A stretch of DNA of 64,000 nt from Amphritea balenae (lineage in GTDB: Bacteria; Pseudomonadota; Gammaproteobacteria; Pseudomonadales; Balneatricaceae), in contig NZ_RQXV01000002.1 in the NCBI RefSeq assembly GCF_003858655.1, positions 124,001 to 188,000 on the forward strand. Reading direction: 5' to 3'. A program made the translations under genes and the position numbers. This document shows, one piece after another, positions 45,401 to 53,465 of the stretch; position 1 is the stretch's first letter, and every line of letters starts with the position of its first letter. Under the pieces are notes generated by a model, which saw only the letters and a list, made by a program, of their open reading frames with translations, did not search any database and was not told where the DNA came from.

Positions 45401-46216
45401 GAGTATACCGGTCTTGATCACTCGCACCTGGCTAAGCCGAAAGAGGAAGAGAAGATTCGCTTCCGCGATGTACAGGCGCAGCCACGTAAGATCATCTCTT
45501 CTCCGACCTGGTCAGGTCTGGAAGATGAGCACGTGTCTTATAACGCTTGTTACACCAACGTTCATGAATTGATCCCTTGGCGTACCGTGACCGGTCGTCA
45601 GCAGTTCTATCAGGATCATGAGTGGATGCGTGACTTCGGTGAAAGCTTGCTGGTGTATCGTCCGCCGATCAACACCAAGTCTGTTAAGCCGCTGATGAAC
45701 AAGAAGTCTAACGGCAACCCGGAAATCGCGTTGAACTGGATCACACCGCACCAGAAGTGGGGTATTCACTCTACTTATAGTGACAACCTGATCATGCTGA
45801 CGCTGTCCCGTGGTGGTCCGATCATCTGGATGTCTGAAGTCGATGCCGAGAAGGCGGGTATTGAAGATAATGACTGGGTTGAGATCTTCAACGCTAACGG
45901 TGCACTGGCTGCACGTGCAGTTGTATCGCAGCGTGTTAACGAAGGTATGACCATGATGTATCACGCTCAGGAGCGTATCGTGAACGTACCTGGCGCTGAG
46001 ACTACCGGTACACGTGGTGGTATTCATAACTCGGTAACCCGTGTATGTCCTAAGCCGACTCATATGATTGGTGGCTATGCTCAGCAGTCTTACGGCTTTA
46101 ACTACTACGGTACTGTAGGTTCTAACCGTGATGAGTTTGTTGTGGTGCGTAAGATGAAGCGTATCGACTGGTTGGACGGCGAAAACAATGACACCGTTCA
46201 GGAGGCCGTGAAATGA
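42470..46216 (+). CDS. narG: Respiratory nitrate reductase alpha subunit NarG
   Basis: A 1248-aa Mo-bis-MGD catalytic subunit that reduces nitrate on the cytoplasmic face. The N-terminal FS0 cluster motif is [15 protein letters not shown] with a fourth ligand in [13 protein letters not shown]. The region with the molybdenum-binding Asp is [20 protein letters not shown]. The N-terminus begins [14 protein letters not shown], the NarJ-binding segment. Length is standard. AGGGGAC precedes the ATG, and the stop overlaps narH by four bases. Codon usage is highly biased. Confidence 0.97.
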   Translation: [1248 protein letters not shown]

Positions 46217-47775
46217 AAATTCGTTCTCAAGTAGGCATGGTGCTGAATCTCGATAAATGTATCGGTTGTCACACCTGCTCAATCACCTGTAAAAACGTAT
46301 GGACCTCCCGTGAGGGTATGGAATATGCGTGGTTCAACAACGTTGAATCTAAGCCTGGTATCGGTTACCCGAAAGAGTGGGAGAACCAGGACAAGTGGAA
46401 CGGTGGCTGGAAGCGTACAGCTTCCGGTGATATCGAACCGCGTATCGGTGGTAAATGGCGCGTGTTGGCGAATATCTTCGCCAACCCGGATCTGCCAGAA
46501 ATCGACGATTACTACGAGCCGTTCGATTTTGACTACCAGCACCTGCACAATGCGCCGGAAGGCAAGCATCAGCCGGTTGCACGTCCACGCTCACTGATTA
46601 CCGGTGACCGCATGGACAAGATTGAGTGGGGTCCAAACTGGGAGGAAATCCTGGGTACGGAATTCTCCAAGCGGTCTAAAGATAAGAACTTCGATAACAT
46701 CCAGAAGGAGATCTACGGCCAGTTCGAGAACACCTTCATGATGTACCTGCCACGTCTGTGTGAGCACTGTCTGAACCCTGCGTGTGTAGCATCTTGCCCA
46801 AGCGGCGCGATCTACAAGCGTGAGGAAGATGGTATCGTACTGATCGATCAGGACAAGTGCCGCGGCTGGCGTATGTGTGTCAGCGGCTGCCCTTACAAGA
46901 AGATCTACTACAACTGGAAAACCGGTAAGTCCGAGAAGTGTATCTTCTGTTACCCACGGATTGAATCTGGTCTGCCGACTGTATGTTCTGAGACCTGTGT
47001 TGGTCGTATCCGTTACCTGGGCGTGCTGCTTTATGATGCGGATCGCATCAAAGAAGTGGCTGCCAGCGGTAACGAACAGGATCTGTACGAGAAGCAGCTG
47101 GAGATCTTCCTGGATCCTAATGATCCGGAAGTTATTGCTCAGGCACGTAAAGATGGTGTAACTGACAATGTAATCAAGGCTGCCCAGAACTCGCCAGTAT
47201 ACAAAATGGCGATGGACTGGAAATTGGCTCTGCCACTGCACCCTGAGTACCGTACGCTGCCAATGGTTTGGTACGTGCCACCACTCAGCCCGATCCAGTC
47301 TGCAGCTGATGCTGGCAAGATCGGTATGAACGGTGCGCTGCCGGATGTTGATTCCCTGCGAATCCCGGTTAAGTACCTGGCTAACCTGCTGACTGCCGGT
47401 GACGAGAAGCCTGTTAAGGAAGCGCTGAAGCGTATCCTGGCGATGCGTGCTTACAAGCGTGACGAGCAGGTTGAAGGCAAGCTGAATCTGGAAGTTCTGG
47501 AAGAAGCGGGTCTGACCGAAAACCAGGCTAAAGAGATGTACCGTTACTTGGCAATCGCGAACTACGAAGATCGTTTCGTGGTACCGACCAGCCACCGTGA
47601 ACTGGCTAAAGAAGCCTTCCCGGAGCGTAGTGGTTGTGGTTTCTCCTTCGGTAACGGTTGTGCCGGTGGTGAGTCTGAATTCAACTTATTCGGCAATAAG
47701 AAGCAGAACGTGACTATGGTCCAGAAGATCAGTGGCGTGACGCAGGTTGATCCGAAGGAGCTGACCGATGCGTAG
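46213..47775 (+). CDS. narH: Respiratory nitrate reductase beta subunit NarH
   Basis: A 520-aa iron-sulphur subunit linking NarI haems to NarG. Four cysteine groups are visible: CIGCHTCSITC at residue 16, CEHCLNPACVASC, CRGWRMCVSGC (the tryptophan marks the 3Fe-4S cluster) and CIFCYPRIESG with later CSETC. It starts within the narG stop (ATGA overlap) and overlaps narJ by eight bases, so the operon is translationally coupled. Confidence 0.97.
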   Translation: MKIRSQVGMVLNLDKCIGCHTCSITCKNVWTSREGMEYAWFNNVESKPGIGYPKEWENQDKWNGGWKRTASGDIEPRIGGKWRVLANIFANPDLPEIDDYYEPFDFDYQHLHNAPEGKHQPVARPRSLITGDRMDKIEWGPNWEEILGTEFSKRSKDKNFDNIQKEIYGQFENTFMMYLPRLCEHCLNPACVASCPSGAIYKREEDGIVLIDQDKCRGWRMCVSGCPYKKIYYNWKTGKSEKCIFCYPRIESGLPTVCSETCVGRIRYLGVLLYDADRIKEVAASGNEQDLYEKQLEIFLDPNDPEVIAQARKDGVTDNVIKAAQNSPVYKMAMDWKLALPLHPEYRTLPMVWYVPPLSPIQSAADAGKIGMNGALPDVDSLRIPVKYLANLLTAGDEKPVKEALKRILAMRAYKRDEQVEGKLNLEVLEEAGLTENQAKEMYRYLAIANYEDRFVVPTSHRELAKEAFPERSGCGFSFGNGCAGGESEFNLFGNKKQNVTMVQKISGVTQVDPKELTDA

Positions 47776-48505
47776 CCTTAAAGTGATCTCATTGCTGATG
47801 GATTATCCTGAAGCTGAGCTCTTTGAGGGTCGTGAAGAACTGATTGAGGCGCTGCGCAGCGATGCGCAGCTGGCCGAAGACCAGAAAACGGCTCTAATTG
47901 AGTTCGTTCAGAAGATCTGCTCTCAGGATCTGCTGGATGCGCAGGATTATTATGTCGGTAACTTCGACCGTGGTCGTTCGCTGTCGCTATTGTTGTTTGA
48001 ACACGTGCACGGTGAATCCCGTGACCGTGGTCAGGCGATGGTTGATCTGATGTCCGTTTATGAGGACAAAGGATTCGCAATCGACGTACGTGAATTGCCG
48101 GATTACATTCCGTTATTCCTTGAATATCTGTCGATGCGTCCTGCAGAGGAAGTACAGCAGTGGTTAACGGAAGTCAGTGAAATTCTGGCGTTGCTTGCAA
48201 CTCGTCTTGAACAGCGTGAGTGCCATTATGCGGTGCTGTTTAATGCAGTTCTGAGTGTGGCTGGCCTTGAGGTCGATCGCACTGAGTTGAAAGAGAAAGT
48301 CGAGAAAGAAGAGCGGGACGACACACCTGAAGCCCTGGATAAAATCTGGGAAGAAGAGATGGTGTCCTTTACTGAAGGCAGTGCGGTATCTGGTTGTGGC
48401 GATGATGCCATTACCCAGCGTCGCAAAGAGTTTGAATCTGTTTCAGTGGTGCAGGTTCTCGATAATTCGACTAACAACGCCCAGACTGGCATAGCCGGTT
48501 CGTAA
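47768..48505 (+). CDS. narJ: Nitrate reductase molybdenum cofactor assembly chaperone NarJ
   Basis: A 245-aa cytosolic chaperone that holds NarG until the Mo cofactor is inserted. It shows the TorD-like helical pattern (LLMDYPEAELFEG, YVGNFDRGRSLSLLLFEHVHGESRDRGQAM, DYIPLFLEYLS). AAGGAG lies within the end of narH ahead of the ATG. The C-terminal tail is acidic and probably flexible. Confidence 0.95.
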   Translation: MRSLKVISLLMDYPEAELFEGREELIEALRSDAQLAEDQKTALIEFVQKICSQDLLDAQDYYVGNFDRGRSLSLLLFEHVHGESRDRGQAMVDLMSVYEDKGFAIDVRELPDYIPLFLEYLSMRPAEEVQQWLTEVSEILALLATRLEQRECHYAVLFNAVLSVAGLEVDRTELKEKVEKEERDDTPEALDKIWEEEMVSFTEGSAVSGCGDDAITQRRKEFESVSVVQVLDNSTNNAQTGIAGS

Positions 48506-48523
48506 GAGCCCGGGAGAATAACA

Positions 48524-49198
48524 ATGTCATATATTAATGATCTATTATTTGGGGTTTACCCATATATTGCCGGCGCAGTCTTCCTGATTGCCAGCTGGAT
48601 TCGCTATGACCGTGAGCAGTTTACCTGGCGTGCAAGTTCCAGCCAGATGCTGAGCTCAAAAGGGTTCCGTGCGGCGAGCAACATGTTCCACGTGGGCGTG
48701 CTGTTCATCTTCTTCGGACACTTGGTTGGTCTGTTAACACCCCACGCGCTTTACGAGCCGTTCATCTCTACTGGTAACAAGCAACTGCTTGCGATCATTA
48801 GTGGTGGTGCTGCTGGTCTGCTGTGCTGGGTAGGTTGCTTCCTGCTGTTGAAACGTCGCCTGGGTGATCCACGTGTACGTGCAACCAGCTCGGGTGCTGA
48901 CATCTTCATTCTGGTGCTGCTGTTTGTACAGGTAACACTGGGTCTGCTGACTATCCCATTCTCTATGGGTCATCTGGACGGTAGCGTAATGTTGATGCTG
49001 GCAAACTGGGCGCAGGGTCTGGTGACCTTACAGTCTGATGCTGCGACACACATCTACGGTGTTAGCGTGATCTACAAGCTGCACATCTTTGTTGGTCTGA
49101 CTATGTTCGTTGTCTTCCCGTTCACCCGGATGGTTCACATCTGGAGCGTACCGGTTAAGTACTTCGCACGTAACTACCAGATCGTACGTCAGCGTTAA
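48524..49198 (+). CDS. narI: Respiratory nitrate reductase gamma subunit NarI
   Basis: A 224-aa membrane cytochrome b with five helices that oxidises quinol on the periplasmic side. Haem-ligand histidines are apparent in NMFHVGVLFIFFGHLVG and later in IYKLHIFVGLTMFVVFPFTRMVHIW. It ends the narGHJI unit and is followed by two hairpins, the second a strong terminator. Confidence 0.96.
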   Translation: MSYINDLLFGVYPYIAGAVFLIASWIRYDREQFTWRASSSQMLSSKGFRAASNMFHVGVLFIFFGHLVGLLTPHALYEPFISTGNKQLLAIISGGAAGLLCWVGCFLLLKRRLGDPRVRATSSGADIFILVLLFVQVTLGLLTIPFSMGHLDGSVMLMLANWAQGLVTLQSDAATHIYGVSVIYKLHIFVGLTMFVVFPFTRMVHIWSVPVKYFARNYQIVRQR

Positions 49199-49201
49199 TC
49201 T

Positions 49202-49280
49202 GACTGACAATACCTGTCAGTCTTGACTGACATGCTTTAGAAAGGCAAACAACAGGGGTGGTGACACCCCTGTTCTATTT
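49202..49280 (+). terminator. Double hairpin at the end of narGHJI
   Basis: First, GACTGACA, loop ATACC, TGTCAGTC (49202-49222), with a further copy of TTGACTGACA next to it. Second, AACAGGGGTG, loop GTGA, CACCCCTGTT, then CTATTT (49251-49280), a perfect 10-bp stem. Confidence 0.82.
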
Positions 49281-49354
49281 GTAAAGTCCGGCGAAAAGCT
49301 TGATTATTGTCACAGATCATACCTTAGTTAATTAACCCCCGGATAACCCCTATA

Positions 49355-49370
49355 TACCTCTTTAGAGTAC
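49355..49370 (+). promoter_or_regulatory. Degenerate NarL-type site before the PPIase gene
   Basis: TACCTCT-TT-AGAGTAC: the left heptamer is identical to that at narG, while the right one has lost a G. A poor FNR-like TTGATTATTGTCAC lies at 49300-49313, on the far side compared with the other promoters. Confidence 0.5.
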
Positions 49371-49466
49371 TTTTATAAGGCTGTAAGAAACGTAATATCC
49401 TTACAAAAGCGCTTTCACTATTTAACCTGAAAGCCAGACCAGACTAAGCAACATCGAGGCACTCTT

Positions 49467-50282
49467 ATGCAACTAATCGATACTAAAGCCATTGCCGAAC
49501 AGGACTTTCCAGAAGTTCGGGTTAATCAGATCCTGATTCAGGAAAGCGATATTGTCGCTGAGATGCAATATCACCCGGCAGAAGAGCTGGAGCTGGCCCG
49601 CAGTCAAGCGGCGCAAGCGCTGGTAGTTAAAGAGTTACTGCTGCAAAAAGCCCGTGAGATGGACCTGAATACTGAAGGCCAGGATGCGGTTGAAAATGAT
49701 GAAGCGATGATCGCAGCATTGTTGTCGCAGGAAGTTAAACAGCCGGATGCCGATGAAGATGCCTGTTTCCAGTATTTCAAAGCCAACCCTGACAAGTTCC
49801 GTTCCCCGGACCTGATCGCGGCCAGCCATATATTGCTGGGTGCTGACCCGGGTGAGCCGGAAGAGCGTCATCAGCGTCAGGAGCAGGCTGAAGGTTTGAT
49901 TGCCCAGCTGCAACAGGATCCCGATCAGTTTGCCGCACTGGCAATGCAGTTTTCCGACTGCCCATCGAAAGAGCTGGGTGGCGAAATGGGTCAGCTGAGC
50001 AAAGGCTCCACAGTGCCCGAATTCGAACGTCAGGTATTCCCGATGGACGAGGGGTTGTGTCCGAATCCGGTCGAGAGCCGCTACGGTTATCACATCGTTC
50101 GGGTTGATAAGAAGGTCGAAGGCGATCAGCTGGAATATGAATTCGTAATGGACAAAATCCGTACCTACCTGCAAGAGCAGGTGTATCGCAGAAGCGTCAA
50201 TCAATATATAAGCATCTTAGCTTCTAGTGCTGATATTACTGGTGTAGAGCTGCATGGTGCTGACTCGATGCTTGTTCAATAA
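49467..50282 (+). CDS. Parvulin-type peptidyl-prolyl isomerase, nar-linked
   Basis: A 271-aa protein of the PpiC/NifM type without a signal peptide, so cytoplasmic. The parvulin domain is at about residues 118-215 (AASHILLGADPGEPEERHQ, LAMQFSDCPSKELGGEMGQLSKGS, VESRYGYHIVRVD). The same gene follows narI in Pseudomonas aeruginosa, suggesting a role in folding or maturing the nitrate reductase. It has its own promoter region after the terminator. In Pseudomonas moaA1 follows; here a carbonic anhydrase gene does. Confidence 0.87.
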   Translation: MQLIDTKAIAEQDFPEVRVNQILIQESDIVAEMQYHPAEELELARSQAAQALVVKELLLQKAREMDLNTEGQDAVENDEAMIAALLSQEVKQPDADEDACFQYFKANPDKFRSPDLIAASHILLGADPGEPEERHQRQEQAEGLIAQLQQDPDQFAALAMQFSDCPSKELGGEMGQLSKGSTVPEFERQVFPMDEGLCPNPVESRYGYHIVRVDKKVEGDQLEYEFVMDKIRTYLQEQVYRRSVNQYISILASSADITGVELHGADSMLVQ

Positions 50283-50301
50283 GAAAGAACGTTGCTTCTC
50301 A

Positions 50302-50372
50302 GCTGCTAGACGCCAGTATGTTGCGACGCAACGTCTGGCTAGCACCGTGAAGCTAAGCGGTCTGGTATGTTA
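50302..50372. repeat. CTAG-bounded REP-like element after the PPIase gene
   Basis: GCTAGACG, CCAG, GTTGC-GAC-GCAAC, CTGGCTAGC, followed by AAGCTAAGCGGTCTG. It contains both halves of the family: a CTAG-flanked hairpin and the GCGGTCTG motif. Confidence 0.65.
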
Positions 50373-50400
50373 AGAGCTAAAACGTTGGGAGATTACCACA

Positions 50401-51030
50401 ATGTTAAGTGATCTTTTAGACAACAACAAAGCCTGGGCTGATGAGATTGAGAAGTCCCATCCGGGCTTTTTCAAAGAGCTGGAAAACCAGCAAAAGCCAG
50501 AGTATCTCTGGATCGGTTGTTCTGATAGCCGGGTGCCGGCTAATGAAATTGTCGGGTTGATGCCGGGCGAATTGTTCGTTCATCGTAATATCGCCAACAT
50601 GGTGCTGCATACGGACCTCAACTGTATCTCAGTGCTGCACTATGCAGTGGACGTGCTCAAGGTTAAGCATATTATTATCTGTGGTCATTATGGCTGTGGT
50701 GGTGTTGCAGCCTCACTTAGCAATAAGGATCTGGGGCTGATCGATAACTGGATCCGTCACCTCAAAGATATCGGCTATAAACATCGTGAAGAGCTGAAAA
50801 ACGAGACTGATCCTAAAAAACGGGTCGATCTGATGTGCGAATTGAACGTTCGTGAGCAGGTTGCCAATATCTGTCATAGCAAAGTGGTTCAGAAAGCCTG
50901 GACCAACGGTCAGGACCTTTCAGTTCATGGCTGGATCTACGGTGTAGGCGACGGAATCATAAAAGACCTGGGGGTGGATGTTTCTACTTATAAGGAACTG
51001 CCAGAGGTATATCGGATTAATTTTGAATAA
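50401..51030 (+). CDS. can: Beta-class carbonic anhydrase
   Basis: A 209-aa zinc enzyme interconverting CO2 and bicarbonate in the cytosol. Zinc ligands are in WIGCSDSRVPANE (Cys and Asp) and IICGHYGCGGV (His and Cys). FVHRNIANMV and the C-terminal VHGWIYGVGDGIIKDL complete the Can/CynT signature. GGGAG precedes the ATG. It lies 118 bp after the PPIase gene, with a REP-like element between. Confidence 0.95.
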   Translation: MLSDLLDNNKAWADEIEKSHPGFFKELENQQKPEYLWIGCSDSRVPANEIVGLMPGELFVHRNIANMVLHTDLNCISVLHYAVDVLKVKHIIICGHYGCGGVAASLSNKDLGLIDNWIRHLKDIGYKHREELKNETDPKKRVDLMCELNVREQVANICHSKVVQKAWTNGQDLSVHGWIYGVGDGIIKDLGVDVSTYKELPEVYRINFE

Positions 51031-51116
51031 AGGCTCGCAACTCGCTGCGCTCAAGTGGCTAGAATGCGACTTCGTCGCTCGCTAGACGTCGCTTCGCGAC
51101 TTGCTAGGAGAGCCTT
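51030..51116. repeat. CTAG-bounded REP-like element after can
   Basis: An 87-bp element closed by the inverted repeat AAGGCTC / GAGCCTT. Inside are GCGAC-TTC-GTCGC and then GCTAGAC, GTCGC-TTC-GCGAC, TTGCTAG. It begins within the stop codon region of can. Confidence 0.68.
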
Positions 51117-51226
51117 CTATTTAGGGTTGTTGCTTGAAAAGCAAGATAAGTATTTTGTAAGCGGAATGATTATCTATTCTTGACCCTATTTATTCCTGAT
51201 TAAGGCCCTAAAAAGCTGTTAGAGAG

Positions 51227-52396
51227 TTACTCATTTAAAAGATAGCCCCACACTTGACTAGTTGGTTGATTTGTCTCCGAATCCTCTTGGTATAAATAAA
51301 CATAGAGATATTTTTCAGTGTGATTGAAGCCAGTTAGTACTCTATCGACTCTATATAAATAGTTTTTTTGTACATAGAGAATGACCTTTGATGTTTGATC
51401 TGGCTTTTCGTATAGAGGCTTCCCTATATAGACTGGCGGGGATGGTAAAGACTTTTCTCTTTTAGGCCATTTTTTGCTTGACTCAAATTCCTGCTTTTTT
51501 AGAAGGAAATCCAATACAAGATCTAAACAATAATTAAAATTTTCTTGAGTTGTTTCGTTTGCTACAAAATTTGGATCATAATCTGTATGCCAAACACCTT
51601 CCTCAGTTTTTATGATTTCAGGTGTCAGCCGTCTGAAATTCTTGATATCAACAGTACTAACGCCCCATTCCATACAATCGATCTTCAGTTGCTCATGATT
51701 TATTTGAACGTAGTCGATTGGTTTTTTTACGTTTTCATTTACCCATTCGGAATTTCGAGTCCAATAATGAGCCTTCATTCCACCTCCAAACCCAAGGCCT
51801 AACAAGCCAGAAAGTGCATTTGCATTCTTATCCTGATTTCTCCAGCCATAGACCGAATATTCATATTCATATGATAGAAAGAATGCCTTTCTTAATTCTA
51901 CTAGCGCATCCAAATACTTATTTCCTTCTGATAATGAGATAGCGCCTCTTACAGAATCTTTTACAATACCGTCCTTTAATATGTCAGTTAGAAATATTTC
52001 CTGTAACGTAGAGCCAATAACTTCTTTAAGTAGATGGTCAACGAATATTACTGCTGAGGTGTAATAATTTACAACAGACGCCGGCTCAGAAAGCTGTCCA
52101 TAATGTTTAGATATAACTCTTTGCTTATTCAGTGCCTTTATGGTCCCAGATTTTATTATTTTCACACCCTGACGTTTAAGCTCTCCTAATAATTCATCAA
52201 ATGATTTTGACTCCAAATTTCGTTGTTCATCTACGTCTAATTCATCAAGAACAGACAGAACTACTAGCTCAACAAAGTCTTGAAGTAATATTATTCCCGC
52301 TGTGCAGGAATGCTTATCACCAGAATTTACCAAATACTTGGTCTCGCCATAAATTGATTTGGCAACCATTAAGGTGTTTAACGTAGAAGACTTCAT
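51227..52396 (-). CDS. Unknown protein with helical N-terminus and SH3-like C-terminus
   Basis: A 389-aa soluble protein that I do not recognise as a named family. Residues 1-200 are mostly helical (HSCTAGIILLQDFVELVVLSVLDELDVDE, LDALVELRKAFFLSYEYEYSVYGW). The last 55 residues (KVILYVQKNYLYRVDRVL ... SQVWGYLLNE) look like a small SH3-type barrel. Composition is AT-richer than the core genes, suggesting transfer. It lies immediately after attC site F, in cassette orientation, but no attC follows its stop codon. A defence-related role is possible only by association with the TIR operon next to it. Confidence 0.6.
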   Translation of the reverse strand: MKSSTLNTLMVAKSIYGETKYLVNSGDKHSCTAGIILLQDFVELVVLSVLDELDVDEQRNLESKSFDELLGELKRQGVKIIKSGTIKALNKQRVISKHYGQLSEPASVVNYYTSAVIFVDHLLKEVIGSTLQEIFLTDILKDGIVKDSVRGAISLSEGNKYLDALVELRKAFFLSYEYEYSVYGWRNQDKNANALSGLLGLGFGGGMKAHYWTRNSEWVNENVKKPIDYVQINHEQLKIDCMEWGVSTVDIKNFRRLTPEIIKTEEGVWHTDYDPNFVANETTQENFNYCLDLVLDFLLKKQEFESSKKWPKREKSLPSPPVYIGKPLYEKPDQTSKVILYVQKNYLYRVDRVLTGFNHTEKYLYVYLYQEDSETNQPTSQVWGYLLNE

Positions 52397-52415
52397 TTCA
52401 CTCCTTGGTATGGAA

Positions 52416-52465
52416 AGCTAACGCCTCATTCAGCGGCTTGTCCGCTGCAATGCCTTGTTAAAGCA
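52416..52465 (-). other. attC site F (solitary cassette)
   Basis: Minus strand starts TGCTTTAACAAGGCATTG and ends TGAGGCGTTAGC, with the inner hairpin CAGCGG / CCGCTG and a one-base bulge, as in attC sites. It fits the same TAACAAG...GCGTTA consensus as the main array. Confidence 0.75.
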
Positions 52466-52565
52466 TCCTCTAATATATTCTTGGTGTGCTCGAAAAACTA
52501 AAAGCACATCCATTTAATATGATTTAATATTCGCTACAAGAACTCTTCGATCGCGGCTAGCCACA

Positions 52566-53465
52566 TTAAGCTCGCATGACTTTGTTCCAATCTATACCGT
52601 GCCCAGCCGCTTCAAGTTCGCGCGCGAGCGCCTGTTTCCAGCCACCATTAGTGTCCATTGTCTCCCAAACGATACCTGCAAAATCACTAGGAATTTCCAA
52701 CGTACCTCGTTTGAGAGCACATACTTTGTCTCGACCCAAGTGGCCAATGAAGTAGCCCAGCTCCAGCAATACATTTTGCCTGGCCCGTGGCTCGGGTGTT
52801 CCTCCCTTTACACAGCCTTCATCATCCGGCGTGAGAAGAACTACTGCAAACCCAACATCGCTGTTTGCAACAACCTTTTCGATAATAGTTCTTCCTTGAT
52901 TGGCCTGTTCATGGAGAATGATGGGCTCTAAACCAATGCGCTCCAGAAAGCGAGCTACTGTTTCCCGCGCACCATCGTCGTGGCCGTGAACGATAAATAT
53001 CCTACGTGAAAATGGCGACTTCAACGCAGTTTCAGTACTCCCCTTCGACTGGACATAATTCTTGTAATCTCGAACAAAAGGTATGATGAGCTGACCAGTA
53101 AGCGCATGGATGCCAGCGATAATTTTCCGCCCAGAATAGAAAAAATGATGGCCGAAGTTGGTAGCGTAACTTGGGTCGTTGGCCAGCTTTTCGATAAGAA
53201 GCAATGTTAATCCCATCGTTTTCTTTGGATCATCAGGCCATGCAAGTTGGGCACTGCCAACCATGCCGCCCCCAGTCTTTTCGCTTTCTGCAATAAAAGC
53301 ATCGAGGTCAACTTCTTTCGTCAGTTCCTCGTTGTAAGGTTCAAGGTCGGTATGCCGCAATAATTGGGCAAGCTTTTTCAACGGACGTTCGTACGTCTGC
53401 AACTGCGAATTCTGTAAGTCGAGAACAACATTGTTAATTTCTCCGAAAATATCTTGGGTCATCAT
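52566..53465 (-). CDS. TIR-like nucleotide-binding domain protein
   Basis: A 299-aa protein. The C-terminal half is a TIR-like domain of the predicted nucleotide-binding type (PF10137): RRIFIVHGHDDGARETVARFLE at about residue 149, LEPIILHEQANQGRTIIEK with the likely catalytic Glu, and GFAVVLLTPDDEG. The N-terminal 140 residues are helical and unassigned. TIR domains of this class usually cleave NAD+ or sense signal nucleotides in anti-phage systems. Its start overlaps the stop of the 94-aa gene by one base (TAATG), so the two are translationally coupled. Confidence 0.85.
   Translation of the reverse strand: MMTQDIFGEINNVVLDLQNSQLQTYERPLKKLAQLLRHTDLEPYNEELTKEVDLDAFIAESEKTGGGMVGSAQLAWPDDPKKTMGLTLLLIEKLANDPSYATNFGHHFFYSGRKIIAGIHALTGQLIIPFVRDYKNYVQSKGSTETALKSPFSRRIFIVHGHDDGARETVARFLERIGLEPIILHEQANQGRTIIEKVVANSDVGFAVVLLTPDDEGCVKGGTPEPRARQNVLLELGYFIGHLGRDKVCALKRGTLEIPSDFAGIVWETMDTNGGWKQALARELEAAGHGIDWNKVMRA

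Noticed and set aside
44441-45427. A 328-aa open frame antisense to narG
   Set aside because: Long antisense frames are a side-effect of the strong codon bias in narG; no start signal or domain.
46591-47595. A 334-aa open frame antisense to narH
   Set aside because: Same cause as the narG antisense frame; composition rich in Val, Arg and Gln and no motif.
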